Source: CAZLGM01 sp964623625
GTDB lineage: Bacteria; Desulfobacterota; Desulfobulbia; Desulfobulbales; Desulfocapsaceae
Reading direction: 5' to 3'
DNA length: 64,000 nucleotides
NCBI GenBank assembly: GCA_964623625.1
Contig: CAZUUJ010000012.1
Location: 3,158-67,157 of the forward strand
Shown: positions 54,346 to 63,144 of the stretch, piece by piece
How the letters are laid out: each line of letters starts with the position of its first letter
Numbering within the stretch: the first letter of the stretch is position 1
Position numbers and translations under genes: made by a program
Notes under the pieces: model-generated
What the model was told of the DNA's origin: nothing
Databases searched by the model: none
What the model saw: the letters and a program-made list of their open reading frames with translations, nothing else

Positions 54346-54515
54346 ATATATTCCTTTGAATTAATGGGAATATCTGATAATTTGCCGCAAACTCTGCTTC
54401 TGTGCAAATTCGGCTACATTCTTTCGTACTCATTTGAAGAGCGTCCATTGTATTGGTTTACTCATTTCTACGATAGAACAATAACTTCACCACCGACTAC
54501 AAGGATTAACAGGAT

Positions 54516-55826
54516 ATGAAAATAACAATGATCGGCACGGGATATGTTGGCATGGTGACGGGAACATGTTTTGCGGAATTCGGCCATCATATCACCTGTG
54601 TTGATAAAGACGAAGAGAAAATACAACGTCTTCTCCAAGGTGAAATCCCAATCTATGAACCGGGTCTGGATGTACTGGTCGACAAAAACGTCAAAGAGGG
54701 CAGGCTGACATTTACATCATCACTGCAAGATCCGATAGCTGAAGCAGAGGCGGTTTTTATCGCTGTCGGCACTCCAAGCAGCAGAAGGGGCGACGGCTAT
54801 GCCGACCTCACATATATTTTCGAAGCAAGCCGGGATATAGCTCCTTATCTTGTTGATTACACGGTTATCATCGACAAAAGTACAGTGCCGGTTGGTACGG
54901 CGCGACAGGTTGCCAGGATTCTACGGGAGGTGAACCCCAAAGCCCACTTTGATGTTGCCTCAAATCCTGAATTCCTCCGGGAAGGCGCCGCAATTTCAGA
55001 TTTTATGCGGCCTGACAGAGTTGTCATCGGTGTTGAATCAAAAAGAGCTGAAGAGGTTCTGCGCAAGATTTATCAGCCCCTTTATCTTCAGGAAACACCC
55101 ATTGTAAAAACCGATATTGAGACAGCCGAGTTAACTAAATACGCGGCCAACGCCTTTCTGGCAACCAAAATCAGCTTTATCAATGAAATCGCCTCATTAT
55201 GTGATGCCATTGGCGCGGATGTTGTTGAGCTTGCCAAGGGTATCGGTATGGATGGGCGTATCGGTTCAAAATTTCTTCACCCGGGACCGGGATACGGTGG
55301 CTCCTGTTTTCCAAAAGACACCCTGGCTTTATTACGTATAGCTCAGGAACATGGTCAGGCACTAAGAATTATCGAAGCGACCGTCGAGGTCAATGCTGCC
55401 CAAAAAGCTAAGATGATCAAGAAAGTTCGGGATATTCTGGGTGGTTCGGAGTCAGGTAAAACCATCGCCGTTTTAGGTCTTACCTTTAAGCCGGAAACCG
55501 ATGATATGCGTGATTCACCATCGGTTACAATTATTCCCGCTCTCATCGAAAGAGGTGCGCACATTAAAGCCCATGATCCTAAAGGGGTAGAAGAGGCCAG
55601 AAAATTGTTGCCTCAAAGCATTGAATACGTAGAAAACTCATATGAGGCATGTAAAGATGCCGATGCGGTTATCATCCTCACCGAGTGGAACCAATACAGA
55701 GCACTTGATTTTGACAGAATCGCCGAGCTTATGAAACAGAAAGTCATTGTCGATCTGAGAAATGTTTACAAACCGGAAACGCTCAAAGAAAAGGGATTCA
55801 CCTATATGGGTGTTGGCCGCTCCTGA
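54516..55826 (+). CDS. ugd: UDP-glucose 6-dehydrogenase
   Basis: Oxidises UDP-glucose twice with NAD to UDP-glucuronate. The 436-residue protein has MKITMIGTGYVGMVTGTCFA (Rossmann loop), VFIAVGTPSSRRGDGYADLT, IDKSTVPVGTARQV, NPEFLREGAAISDFMRPDRV, a Lys in LTKYAANAFLATKISFINE, and the catalytic Cys264 in GPGYGGSCFPKDT; the C-terminal AVLGLTFKPETDDMRDSPS domain is complete. The product is the substrate of the UDP-xylose synthase at 36087, linking this gene to the polysaccharide locus 18 kb away. An AGGA ribosome site precedes the ATG; a terminator lies at 56110. Confidence 0.95.
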   Translation: MKITMIGTGYVGMVTGTCFAEFGHHITCVDKDEEKIQRLLQGEIPIYEPGLDVLVDKNVKEGRLTFTSSLQDPIAEAEAVFIAVGTPSSRRGDGYADLTYIFEASRDIAPYLVDYTVIIDKSTVPVGTARQVARILREVNPKAHFDVASNPEFLREGAAISDFMRPDRVVIGVESKRAEEVLRKIYQPLYLQETPIVKTDIETAELTKYAANAFLATKISFINEIASLCDAIGADVVELAKGIGMDGRIGSKFLHPGPGYGGSCFPKDTLALLRIAQEHGQALRIIEATVEVNAAQKAKMIKKVRDILGGSESGKTIAVLGLTFKPETDDMRDSPSVTIIPALIERGAHIKAHDPKGVEEARKLLPQSIEYVENSYEACKDADAVIILTEWNQYRALDFDRIAELMKQKVIVDLRNVYKPETLKEKGFTYMGVGRS

Positions 55827-56109
55827 TTTGAGTTAACTTTCATTGTTTTTATTCAAAGTTTTAAACCCAGTCTTTCAGGCAGACAGTTTTGAGCTAGCAG
55901 GAGTAGTTAACACCAAATATCGAATGCTGAAGTGGTGAAAAAAAAATTACCGGACACAACAGCTTGTAGAGACAGATCAAGTTTCTCGTCCTTCGACATT
56001 CATTATTTCTTATTCGATATTCGGTATTCGCTTTTTTAAAAAAGCTGTGTCAGCTCGCGATCATAAACCCACAAACTTGAAAGTTGATGGTTGTTATGTT
56101 CTAACCGTC

Positions 56110-56153
56110 AAAAAAAAGCCCTCTGTCCCGTACCAGGACAAAGGGCTTTTTTT
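56110..56153. terminator. Bidirectional intrinsic terminator
   Basis: AAAGCCCT-GTCC, a short loop and GGAC-AGGGCTTT, with seven T after it and eight A before it, so it can stop both ugd (rightward) and the PxxKW gene (leftward). The 280 bp between the ugd stop and this hairpin contain no gene; a weak long inverted repeat (ACACAACAGCTT near 55955 and AAGCTGTGTC near 56040) is present. Confidence 0.88.
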
Positions 56154-56178
56154 CGTTTTTTAAAGAAGATGCAGGCTG

Positions 56179-56424
56179 TTATTTTCCTTTGGAAGCCCGT
56201 TTTGCCGCCTTCAACGGATTGATCCGTGTTTTAATGATATTGATCTCCGGCTTGGCATGGGTGGCAAAATTACATATTCCCAGTCGCCACTTGGCCTCGG
56301 GACTGATGTATGATTTACAAAACTGCTTTCCGGAATCCTCTACGATTCTCTCACATCCTTCACACTTATCGATGATAGTCTGAAATCTTCCATCACTATA
56401 GTTGACAGCATTTGAACTTTCCAT
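56179..56424 (-). CDS. PxxKW family cysteine-rich protein
   Basis: An 81-residue protein with the pattern CEGCERIVEDSGKQFCKSYI then SPEAKWRLGICNFATH. Four Cys (C-x2-C and two more), P-x2-K-W and the C-x-x-A-T-H ending define the PxxKW family, largely limited to deltaproteobacteria. Function unknown; a small metal-binding protein is likely. The frame extends to 56484, but the ATG at 56424 has a strong GAGGAGG site. It is transcribed alone and ends before the bidirectional terminator. Confidence 0.85.
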   Translation of the reverse strand: MESSNAVNYSDGRFQTIIDKCEGCERIVEDSGKQFCKSYISPEAKWRLGICNFATHAKPEINIIKTRINPLKAAKRASKGK

Positions 56425-56762
56425 GCTTCCTCCTCGAAACGTCTCTATTTTACTCTCTTGCTTTTCTGCAAAACAAGAGAACAATGTTATTCATGTTGAA
56501 AAGAGATCTTTTAACAGTGACATAAGAAATAATCAATAAAAAAATACAGCAGGCCTAACTTCAGTTATACATGAAACGCCTTAGACCAAAAATCGGACAC
56601 TATTTTTACCAAAAAAAATGATCCTGCTTCGTTTTTTTGTGAAAAAACCGTTAAAAGAACCTGTAATTATTCATAATCTTCCTTGTATTCTAAAAAACCA
56701 TGTTATATTATTCACCTATGTGATTCACCCATAGAAGAAACTGAATCGGAGTCCGACATAAC
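56425..56762. other. Intergenic region between the PxxKW gene and pilC
   Basis: About 340 bp of AT-rich DNA with divergent promoters expected for the two flanking genes. TTGTAT (about 56690) and TATATT/TATTAT (about 56705) could be a sigma-70-type promoter for pilC, with poor spacing. I see no gene or repeat. Confidence 0.4.
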
Positions 56763-57971
56763 ATGCCTGTCTATATCTGGAAGGGAGTAAACCGATACGG
56801 AGAAAAGCGCAAAGGCGAAATTGAAGCGCTCGACCAGACCGCCGCTCTTGCACATGTCCGTCGGTTAAGGATACAGAACCCGACCATAAAAGAGAAGCCC
56901 AAAGACCTGCTGGCAAACATTGCCTTTTTCCAGCCGAAAGTCGGTCCCAAAGATCTGGTTATTTTCACCCGGCAGCTGTCAACGATGATCGATTCAGGTC
57001 TCCCTCTGGTTCAGGCATTGGAGATACTTGCCAAACAGCAGTCCAATCCAACATTTAAAAAGGTCCTTAATGTTATCCGCTCTGATGTTGAATCGGGATC
57101 GACATTTGCGGACTCAATGCGCAAGCACCCAAAGACATTTGACAATTTATTCTGCAATATGATTGAAGCTGGTGAGACAGGCGGGGTTTTAGATACTATT
57201 CTGTCAAGACTGGCAATCTTTCTGGAGAAATCTCTTGCCCTTCGAAAAAAGATTCGAGGAGCCATGACCTACCCGATCATCTGTTTTGCCATTTCTATTC
57301 TCATTCTTACAATCATCCTCATCTTTGTTGTTCCCGTCTTTGAACAGATGTTTGCCGGGTTCGGTCATGCTCTGCCCCTTCCCACCCAGTTTGTCGTCAG
57401 CATGTCCGATTTTGTAAAAAGCTACTTCTTTTATATTTTTATTCTAACCGTTGTTTTCCTATTTATTTTAAAGAAGATATATAGCACCGAAAAAGGGCAG
57501 TTATTTTTTGATAAGATTCTTCTCTCCCTTCCCGTGTTCGGTCAGATGTTCAGGAAAGTGGCGGTCGCCAAGTTTACTCGAACCCTTGCCACCATGCTGC
57601 AAAGCGGGGTTCCTATTTTAGAAGCACTCCAGGTTGTTGCAAAAACAGCCAATAATAAAATCATCGAACGGGCTGTTTTTCGAGTCAGTGAAGCTATTTC
57701 CGAAGGTCGGCCCATTGCCGAACCTCTCGAAGAAAGTGGTGTCTTTCCCCATATGGTTGTTCAAATGATCAATGTCGGTGAATCCGTCGGCGCTCTCGAT
57801 GCCATGCTAACAAAAATTGCCGACTTTTATGATGAAGAGGTCGACCAGGCCGTTGAAAATATGACTGCGATGATTGAACCGTTTATGATGGTCTTTCTGG
57901 GTGGTCTGATTGGTGGAATAGTCGTTGCCATGTATTTACCGATCTTCGAAATGTCCAGCGTGATGATGTAA
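56763..57971 (+). CDS. pilC: Type IV pilus inner-membrane platform protein PilC (GspF family)
   Basis: A 402-residue polytopic protein with two T2SF domains. The first begins KDLVIFTRQLSTMIDSGLPL and contains MIEAGETGGVLDTIL; the second begins KFTRTLATMLQSGVPILEAL and contains MINVGESVGALDAML. Three membrane helices (about 165-195, 225-240, 372-392) fit the family. It is the platform that couples the PilB/PilT motors to pilin assembly. It stands alone: no pilB, pilT or pilin gene flanks it, unlike most pil clusters, so its partners lie elsewhere. MPVYIWKGVNRYGEKRKGEI is the standard N-terminus, supporting the ATG at 56763. Confidence 0.9.
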   Translation: MPVYIWKGVNRYGEKRKGEIEALDQTAALAHVRRLRIQNPTIKEKPKDLLANIAFFQPKVGPKDLVIFTRQLSTMIDSGLPLVQALEILAKQQSNPTFKKVLNVIRSDVESGSTFADSMRKHPKTFDNLFCNMIEAGETGGVLDTILSRLAIFLEKSLALRKKIRGAMTYPIICFAISILILTIILIFVVPVFEQMFAGFGHALPLPTQFVVSMSDFVKSYFFYIFILTVVFLFILKKIYSTEKGQLFFDKILLSLPVFGQMFRKVAVAKFTRTLATMLQSGVPILEALQVVAKTANNKIIERAVFRVSEAISEGRPIAEPLEESGVFPHMVVQMINVGESVGALDAMLTKIADFYDEEVDQAVENMTAMIEPFMMVFLGGLIGGIVVAMYLPIFEMSSVMM

Positions 57972-58176
57972 CCAGCCATCAATTGGCAATATAACCACCT
58001 GGTATTTCTTGATTATTTTATATAAAACCAAAATAACAGTTGAACATATTGTTTTTATTCAGTATTAATTTGTTGGCAACCATAAGACTCAGGCTTTATT
58101 AAAAAAAATCAGTTGTAGAAAGAGACGGCAGAGGAACGGCTGCTGCTGTTATATTGAATTGGTAGAGGAGCGACCC

Positions 58177-58464
58177 ATGACACTTACAAAGGCGGAACTG
58201 GTTCAGCAGGTCTACAAAAACCATGATTCTCTGACAAAAGCACAGGCAACGGAGTCGGTGGAGTCTTTTTTACGGCTTTCAAAGAACTCTCTTATCAACG
58301 GCGAAAACCTTCTACTGAGCGGTTTTGGCAAGTTCAACGTGAAGGACAAGAAAGCCAGAAGAGGCCGTAATCCCCAAACAGGTGAAGAGCTGACACTTGA
58401 AGCAAGAAGAGTTGTCACCTTTAAACCTTCCGGAATTCTGCGAGACAAAATCAACAAGGGCTGA
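58177..58464 (+). CDS. ihfA: Integration host factor / HU family DNA-binding protein (IhfA-like)
   Basis: A 95-residue histone-like protein that bends DNA as a dimer. TLTKAELVQQVYKNHDSLTK, then ESFLRLSKNSLINGENLLLS followed by GFGKFNV, then the beta-arm ARRGRNPQTGEELTLEARRV and VTFKPSGILRDKIN. R-x-G-R-N-P-x-T-G is the arm that inserts Pro into the minor groove. The LSGFGKF and ARRGRNPQTGE features suit IHF alpha more than HU, but the two are hard to separate. The frame extends to TTG 58159; ATG 58177 with AGAGGAG upstream is used. The ParB-like gene follows 85 bp later. Confidence 0.85.
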   Translation: MTLTKAELVQQVYKNHDSLTKAQATESVESFLRLSKNSLINGENLLLSGFGKFNVKDKKARRGRNPQTGEELTLEARRVVTFKPSGILRDKINKG

Positions 58465-58549
58465 TCCGGTCATAAGGCATTCACCAACAGTTACATTTTT
58501 TATCTGCACCACACGGCCGGTGCGGACACCTAGATAGCGGTTCTTCTTT

Positions 58550-59506
58550 ATGCCGATTTCCACCCGGCCCATTCCACTCAGCAGTATTGATACAACTGAA
58601 AACTGGAGTCTGCTCCCACCTACGGATGTTGATTCCACTGATCAACTCCGGCTTTCCATTGAGCAAATAGGCATGTTTAACCCGCCACTTCTACACAAGA
58701 TAGAGGGTGGCCGCTATCGGCTGCTTCATGGAAGAAGACGGGTCCACATCGCCGAAAAAATTGGGTTGGACCCCCTTGTCTGCCACGTTCTTCCATCCTC
58801 AATTGAGATGCCGCTCCTTTTCCAAACACTTCTCAACCAGCACCAAATAGAATCTCCTCTTTCACCCATTGAACAGGCATACTTTCTTCGTCTTTGTTTG
58901 CGACAGATGGGAGAAAAAGAAGTGATCACTACCATTCTACCGATGTTTGAGCCTCGGCCTAAAAAAAATATCGTTGTGAAATTGTTGGAACTACTCAATC
59001 TGGAACAAGAAATGCAGAGCTTGGTTCATCAGCGGGTTATTGGAGAAAAAACCGCCTACGCTCTTCTGCGCCTTGACAGAGATGACAGAATGCTTCTGTG
59101 CGACCTCTTTGTTACTCTTCGGCTTGGTCATGGAAAGCAGCAGAGATTATTGATATTGTGCACCGATATCAGCAGACGCCGGGATATAAACATTGAAACA
59201 CTTCTTGCTGACCCCTCACTCGGGGCAATTCTGCACCACCCGGAAATGAATATTCCCCAAAAAGCCACACGACTATTTTCTGTTCTGCAGCACCTTCATA
59301 AACCGGGGCTCTATGAGGCCGGAATGGATTTTCAGGAAATGGTGCGCCAGTTGAATCTTCCCCAAAACTGCGTACTTGAACACTGCCCTTTTTTTGAGAC
59401 CGATCAACTCCGCCTCCAGATCACCTTTGAGAATGAAGCAGAGTTTGAACAGAAATGGAAAGAATTGAAAAAACTGTTGGCAGACAAACCGACACCCAAC
59501 CGTTAA
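58550..59506 (+). CDS. ParB-like nuclease domain protein (not the chromosome-segregation ParB)
   Basis: A 318-residue protein with a ParB N-terminal domain: DQLRLSIEQIGMFNPPLLHK, then RYRLLHGRRRVHIAEKIGLD (the G-E-R-R box with His for Glu), and LLNQHQIESPLSPIEQAYFL (the E-N-x-x-R box, N-Q-H-Q here). After it a helical region (EKTAYALLRLDRDDRMLL) resembles the helix-turn-helix domain. The CTP-contacting boxes are changed and no ParA gene flanks it, so it is more likely a DNA-binding regulator than a partition protein. It lies 85 bp downstream of the IHF-like gene and converges with ribD. Confidence 0.78.
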   Translation: MPISTRPIPLSSIDTTENWSLLPPTDVDSTDQLRLSIEQIGMFNPPLLHKIEGGRYRLLHGRRRVHIAEKIGLDPLVCHVLPSSIEMPLLFQTLLNQHQIESPLSPIEQAYFLRLCLRQMGEKEVITTILPMFEPRPKKNIVVKLLELLNLEQEMQSLVHQRVIGEKTAYALLRLDRDDRMLLCDLFVTLRLGHGKQQRLLILCTDISRRRDINIETLLADPSLGAILHHPEMNIPQKATRLFSVLQHLHKPGLYEAGMDFQEMVRQLNLPQNCVLEHCPFFETDQLRLQITFENEAEFEQKWKELKKLLADKPTPNR

Positions 59507-59604
59507 TCGCGGGGTTGTTTATCCTGGAAAAACCGAGACAGTAGGGCTCCGGCAGCACATTTTACAAACAGCGAGAATGACGTTTTTCACCACTCTCTTT
59601 AACA

Positions 59605-60714
59605 TCAACAATACTGTACCTCTCCTTCGACCATCATATCCTCACCCACACGTTCATAATTGACCCGGTCAATGCGGATAGCCTGCTGGCGGCCCAGGAT
59701 GTTAAGATCACTGATCACGCTGTTACCACCGTCTCCCGCGAAAATCGGTGCATAGAACAGTTGAACGTAATCGACAAGATTCTCCCGTAAGAAGCTGCCG
59801 TGGATTCCAGCACCACCCTCAACAAGAACAGAAGTTATCCCTCTTCTTCCCAGGACTCTTAAAACCTTTTTGGGATCGATATGGCCGTCATCACCGGTCT
59901 CTATCCGAAAGATATCAGTTGTTTCAGAACGTAATGCTTCCACTTTTTGTTCGTCCACTTCCATGCCGCAGAAGACCCAGGTTGGAGATGGTGATTCGAG
60001 ATGAAGTACATTGGCTGATTTTGAGATATGCAACCCTGTGTCTAGAATTATTCTGGTTGGATCATGCCCTGCTTCCTCATCCAATCGGGTTGTCAATGAA
60101 GGATTATCGGCAATCACCGTTCCAATACCAACAAGAATACCATCGGTAATATCCCGTAGACGATGCACTCTCTCCCAGGATGACCTGGAGGTGATCCGTC
60201 CGGAAACACCCTTCTGGTAACTGATGCGGCCATCCAGACTGAGACCCGCTTTCATGATAACCCATGGAGTGGAGGTTGTGATATATTTGATGAACGGTCG
60301 GTTGATATCGATGCAGCTCTGTTCAAGAACCGCCGATCGTACTTCGATACCATGATCCTGAAGATAGCGAATACCATTTCCGGAAACCAACGGATTGGGA
60401 TCAATCATTCCCACGACAACCCGTTTGATGCCGCTTTCGACAACGGCTTCACAGCAGGGAGGTGTCTGTCCGGTATGACTGCACGGCTCAAGTGTAACGT
60501 AGAGTGTTGCGCCCTTTGCCTTCTCTCCGGCATTCCGTAGGGCATGAATCTCGGCATGGGGTGTGCCGGCCTTTTTATGATATCCCTGACCGACCACCTT
60601 GTTGTTATCAACGATTAAGGCGCCAACACACGGATTGGGTGAGGTTCTGCCAAGCCCCTTTCCGGCCTCCTGCAGGGCAAGTGCCATCCATTTTTCATCA
60701 GCTTCCACACTCAC
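59605..60714 (-). CDS. ribD: Bifunctional riboflavin biosynthesis deaminase/reductase
   Basis: Catalyses the second and third steps of riboflavin synthesis. Deaminase domain: DEKWMALALQEAGKGLGRTS, GYHKKAGTPHAEIHAL (H-A-E zinc site), TLYVTLEPCSHTGQTPPCCE (P-C-x-H and C for zinc). Reductase domain: PWVIMKAGLSLDGRISYQKG, RSSWERVHRLRDITDGILVG and SVLVEGGAGIHGSFLRENLV. The open frame runs to 60855 through a repeat element; the GTG at 60714 (or 60708), just before the conserved VSVEADEKWM, gives about 370 residues, the family norm. nrdR lies upstream, a standard pairing. Confidence 0.92.
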   Translation of the reverse strand: MSVEADEKWMALALQEAGKGLGRTSPNPCVGALIVDNNKVVGQGYHKKAGTPHAEIHALRNAGEKAKGATLYVTLEPCSHTGQTPPCCEAVVESGIKRVVVGMIDPNPLVSGNGIRYLQDHGIEVRSAVLEQSCIDINRPFIKYITTSTPWVIMKAGLSLDGRISYQKGVSGRITSRSSWERVHRLRDITDGILVGIGTVIADNPSLTTRLDEEAGHDPTRIILDTGLHISKSANVLHLESPSPTWVFCGMEVDEQKVEALRSETTDIFRIETGDDGHIDPKKVLRVLGRRGITSVLVEGGAGIHGSFLRENLVDYVQLFYAPIFAGDGGNSVISDLNILGRQQAIRIDRVNYERVGEDMMVEGEVQYC

Positions 60715-60773
60715 TTCGTAACCTATCACGGGGAAAGCAACATAATTAATCTTAAGGAAAAATTGTACGCGTT

Positions 60774-60892
60774 CACAGGGTGTGCCTGATGCGGGTAGGT
60801 AAGCGGAGCAAAGCGCAGACTCCGAGCTGCAAGGCGCAGTGGACTGTTGCACCATAAGGCTTGCCGATCGTCCGCAGCAGGTGCGCCCTGTG
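60774..60892. repeat. Palindromic dispersed repeat, family 3 (copy 2)
   Basis: CACAGGGTGTGCCTG-TGCGG at the left pairs with CCGCAGCAGGTGCGCCCTGTG at the right, over 119 bp. The inner sequence (GTAAG, AGCGCAG-CTCCGAGCTGC) shares its layout with the element at 54167. It fills the gap between nrdR and ribD and explains the spurious N-terminal extension of the ribD frame. Confidence 0.6.
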
Positions 60893-60902
60893 TTCGCTTA
60901 CC

Positions 60903-61373
60903 TCACTTTTCACCGACTTCCCTGGAATCGAGCATCATTTTCAACTCATCCATGAATTCGTTGACATCCTTGAATTGCCTGTATACTGAGGCAAACCGGA
61001 CATAGGCAACTTCATCCAGTTCTGAAAGCCCATCCATAACCCACTGACCCAGTTCTTTTGCCGAAATCTCTTTACCGCCTATGTCTTGAAGTTTTTTTTC
61101 TATTTCATCAACAAAGCCGTCAATTCTGTCCCGGCTTACCGGCCGTTTTTCACAGGCCTTCTCGAGACCAAACACCATTTTATGGCGATCCCAGGCCTCC
61201 CGTCTGCCATCTTTTTTTACAATCATCGGCATCATAACCTCCAGCCGCTCGTAAGTTGTAAACCGCTGTTCACATGACAGGCAGGATCTCCGGCGGCGGG
61301 TTATGGTACACTCTTTATTCAACCTGGAATCGATAACTTTATTGTCAAGGTGGCCACAGTAAGGACATTTCAT
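60903..61373 (-). CDS. nrdR: Transcriptional repressor NrdR
   Basis: Nucleotide-sensing repressor of ribonucleotide reductase genes. The 156-residue protein has the zinc ribbon MKCPYCGHLDNKVIDSRLNK with Cys3, Cys6 and the second pair in SCLSCEQRFTTYERLE (Cys31, Cys34), then an ATP-cone domain (VKKDGRREAWDRHKMVFGLE, then DRIDGFVDEIEKKLQDIGGK). ATG at 61373 is the conserved start. It sits between ribD and glyA, as in many deltaproteobacteria. Ribonucleotide reductase genes are not in the window. Confidence 0.94.
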   Translation of the reverse strand: MKCPYCGHLDNKVIDSRLNKECTITRRRRSCLSCEQRFTTYERLEVMMPMIVKKDGRREAWDRHKMVFGLEKACEKRPVSRDRIDGFVDEIEKKLQDIGGKEISAKELGQWVMDGLSELDEVAYVRFASVYRQFKDVNEFMDELKMMLDSREVGEK

Positions 61374-61394
61374 GGATCTTTACCCCATTTGAGT

Positions 61395-61504
61395 AAACAA
61401 CCCCGCGCTAACCGCGTGGCTTTGGCTACCGGTTAGGCCGGGTGCCGAAAGTGCGAAGCACCTATATTAAGATGAGCAGGAATCGGTTTCTATCGACTTC
61501 CTGT
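61395..61504 (+). ncRNA. Structured multi-hairpin repeat, possible HEARO/omega-RNA-like element (copy B)
   Basis: Same layout as 44411-44550: AAACAACC, a first stem CCGCG/CGCGG, CCGG-TTAGG-CCGG, the conserved GTGC-GAA-GCAC hairpin, the linker ATGAGCAG, then a last arm CAGGAA-TCG pairing with CGA-TTCCTG. The last arm has a different sequence from copy A yet still pairs, which points to selection or descent as RNA structure. It lies between nrdR and glyA, antisense to their leftward transcripts. No nuclease gene follows. The label HEARO-like rests on overall resemblance only. Confidence 0.4.
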
Positions 61505-61590
61505 TATGTTTATGAATGACATGTTGGCTATCCCGGTCTTCTCCAGGTTCCCACAAAAATCATCCTGATGGAAGTAGTTCGTCCCCCGGT

Positions 61591-62838
61591 TTATTGTCTT
61601 TCAACTATGGCAGACAATGGAAATCGTTTACACAACGTCCGAACTTCTTCTCGCACTTGATTGATGGTTTCCTCATCACGCTTTTTGATCACTCTGTCAA
61701 TAAAGTCGCCAATCAGTTTCATTTCTTCCGCTCTCATTCCGCGAGTGGTGACCGTCGGCGTACCGATCCGGACACCGCTGGTAATAAAACGGGATTTTTC
61801 ATCAAAGGGAATGGCATTTTTATTGACAGTAATTCCAGCCCGTTCCAGAAGCTCCTCACCATCTTTTCCGCTGATGTCCTTACTTGTTAAATCAACGAGC
61901 ATAAGGTGATTGTCGGTGCCATCCGATACCAACCGAAAACCCTTCTTTTTCAGATGCTCAGCCAGACAGGCAGCATTTTTAACAACATGCTCCTGATCCT
62001 GTTGAAATTTCTTACCCATCGCCTCTTGAAAAGCCACTGCTTTAGCGGCAATAACGTGAACCAGTGGGCCTCCCTGGATCCCAGGGAAGATGTTCGAGTC
62101 AAGGGCTTTGGACCATTTATCTTTGGCAAGGATCAGACCACCCCGCGGACCACGTAATGTCTTGTGGGTAGTGGTGGTCACAAAATCAGCAAAGGGAACG
62201 GGAGTACTGTGAACTCCGGCAGCTACCAGGCCGGCGATATGGGCCATATCCACCATAAAAAGCGCGCCGATTTGGTCGGCAATCTTCCTAAAGCCCTCAA
62301 AATCAATATCCTTGGCATACGCACTGGCACCGGCAATGATCATTTTGGGCCTGTTCTCAAAGGCAATTCGCTCCACTTCAGCCATGTCGATCATTTCAGT
62401 CTGCCTGTCTACACCGTATGAGATGAAATTATACAATTTCCCGGAAAATGAAACAGAACTGCCATGGGTCAGGTGTCCACCATGAGCAAGGTCCATCCCC
62501 AGGACCTTGTCACCAGGGTTCAGTGTGGCGAAATAAACAGCCATGTTAGCCTGCGATCCTGAATGGGCCTGCACATTTGCATATTCAGCACCAAACAGCT
62601 CCATCGCACGTTTGATGGCAAGCTGTTCCACCTCATCAACATACTCACAACCACCATAATAACGTTTTTTGGGATACCCCTCGGCATACTTATTAGTGAA
62701 GACGGAACCCTGCGCCTCCATAACTGCCAGCGATGTAATGTTCTCGGAAGCAATCAGCTCCAGTTGCTGATCCTGTCGATCATATTCCTTTTGAACAGCA
62801 TCATAAATAGCAGGATCCGTGGTCTTCAAAGATTGCAT
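61591..62838 (-). CDS. glyA: Serine hydroxymethyltransferase
   Basis: PLP enzyme interconverting serine and glycine with tetrahydrofolate. The 415-residue protein has LIASENITSLAVMEAQGSVF, TNKYAEGYPKKRYYGGCEYV, AHSGSQANMAVYFATLNPGD, MVDMAHIAGLVAAGVH and the PLP lysine K226 in TTTTHKTLRGPRGG. The frame runs on to 63006 into a repeat element; the ATG at 62838 (MQSLKTTDPAIYDAVQKEYD) gives the normal length and has GGA/GAAG upstream. rpiB and fabF upstream in the same direction complete a common gene order. Confidence 0.95.
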   Translation of the reverse strand: MQSLKTTDPAIYDAVQKEYDRQDQQLELIASENITSLAVMEAQGSVFTNKYAEGYPKKRYYGGCEYVDEVEQLAIKRAMELFGAEYANVQAHSGSQANMAVYFATLNPGDKVLGMDLAHGGHLTHGSSVSFSGKLYNFISYGVDRQTEMIDMAEVERIAFENRPKMIIAGASAYAKDIDFEGFRKIADQIGALFMVDMAHIAGLVAAGVHSTPVPFADFVTTTTHKTLRGPRGGLILAKDKWSKALDSNIFPGIQGGPLVHVIAAKAVAFQEAMGKKFQQDQEHVVKNAACLAEHLKKKGFRLVSDGTDNHLMLVDLTSKDISGKDGEELLERAGITVNKNAIPFDEKSRFITSGVRIGTPTVTTRGMRAEEMKLIGDFIDRVIKKRDEETINQVREEVRTLCKRFPLSAIVERQ

Positions 62839-62893
62839 TTCTTCTATTCCTTTTTTATTCCTATTGGTAAAAACCGGTAAATTTTCAATTATC

Positions 62894-63108
62894 TGACTAC
62901 CAATAATTCTCAGCCTAAACTGAAAAAGAAGTGTTGTCGGTTTGGCAGTCGTGTTCCAAAGATCATGTATTTCAACCGGTTTTTCACTATAAACCTGGAA
63001 ATGCAAATAGAGTACTGAGTTATATTACCCAATTGAATGATCATTGACCGGAGGCTAGACTGGCAAATCGACAGCACCTCGCAGCAAACTGAGCTTTATG
63101 GGTAATCA
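62894..63108. repeat. 215-bp inverted-repeat element (copy 2)
   Basis: Runs from TGACTACCAATAATTCTCAG to TTATGGGTAATCA; with flanks the ends read ATCTGACTACC and GGTAATCAGAT, an 11-bp inverted repeat with one mismatch. It is exactly as long as, and alignable throughout with, 52280-52494. It sits 55 bp upstream of glyA, so it may carry or displace that gene's promoter. Confidence 0.75.
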
Positions 63109-63144
63109 GATTTCAATATGATCAATCAACACTCTTTTAGCAAT

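Noticed and set aside
60715..60855. Extra N-terminal codons of ribD
   Set aside because: Made of the palindromic repeat and its flank; the RibD family begins near DEKWMALALQ, so GTG 60714 is preferred.
62839..63006. Extra 56 N-terminal codons of glyA
   Set aside because: They lie largely in the 215-bp repeat and have no similarity to SHMT; the ATG at 62838 gives the normal protein.
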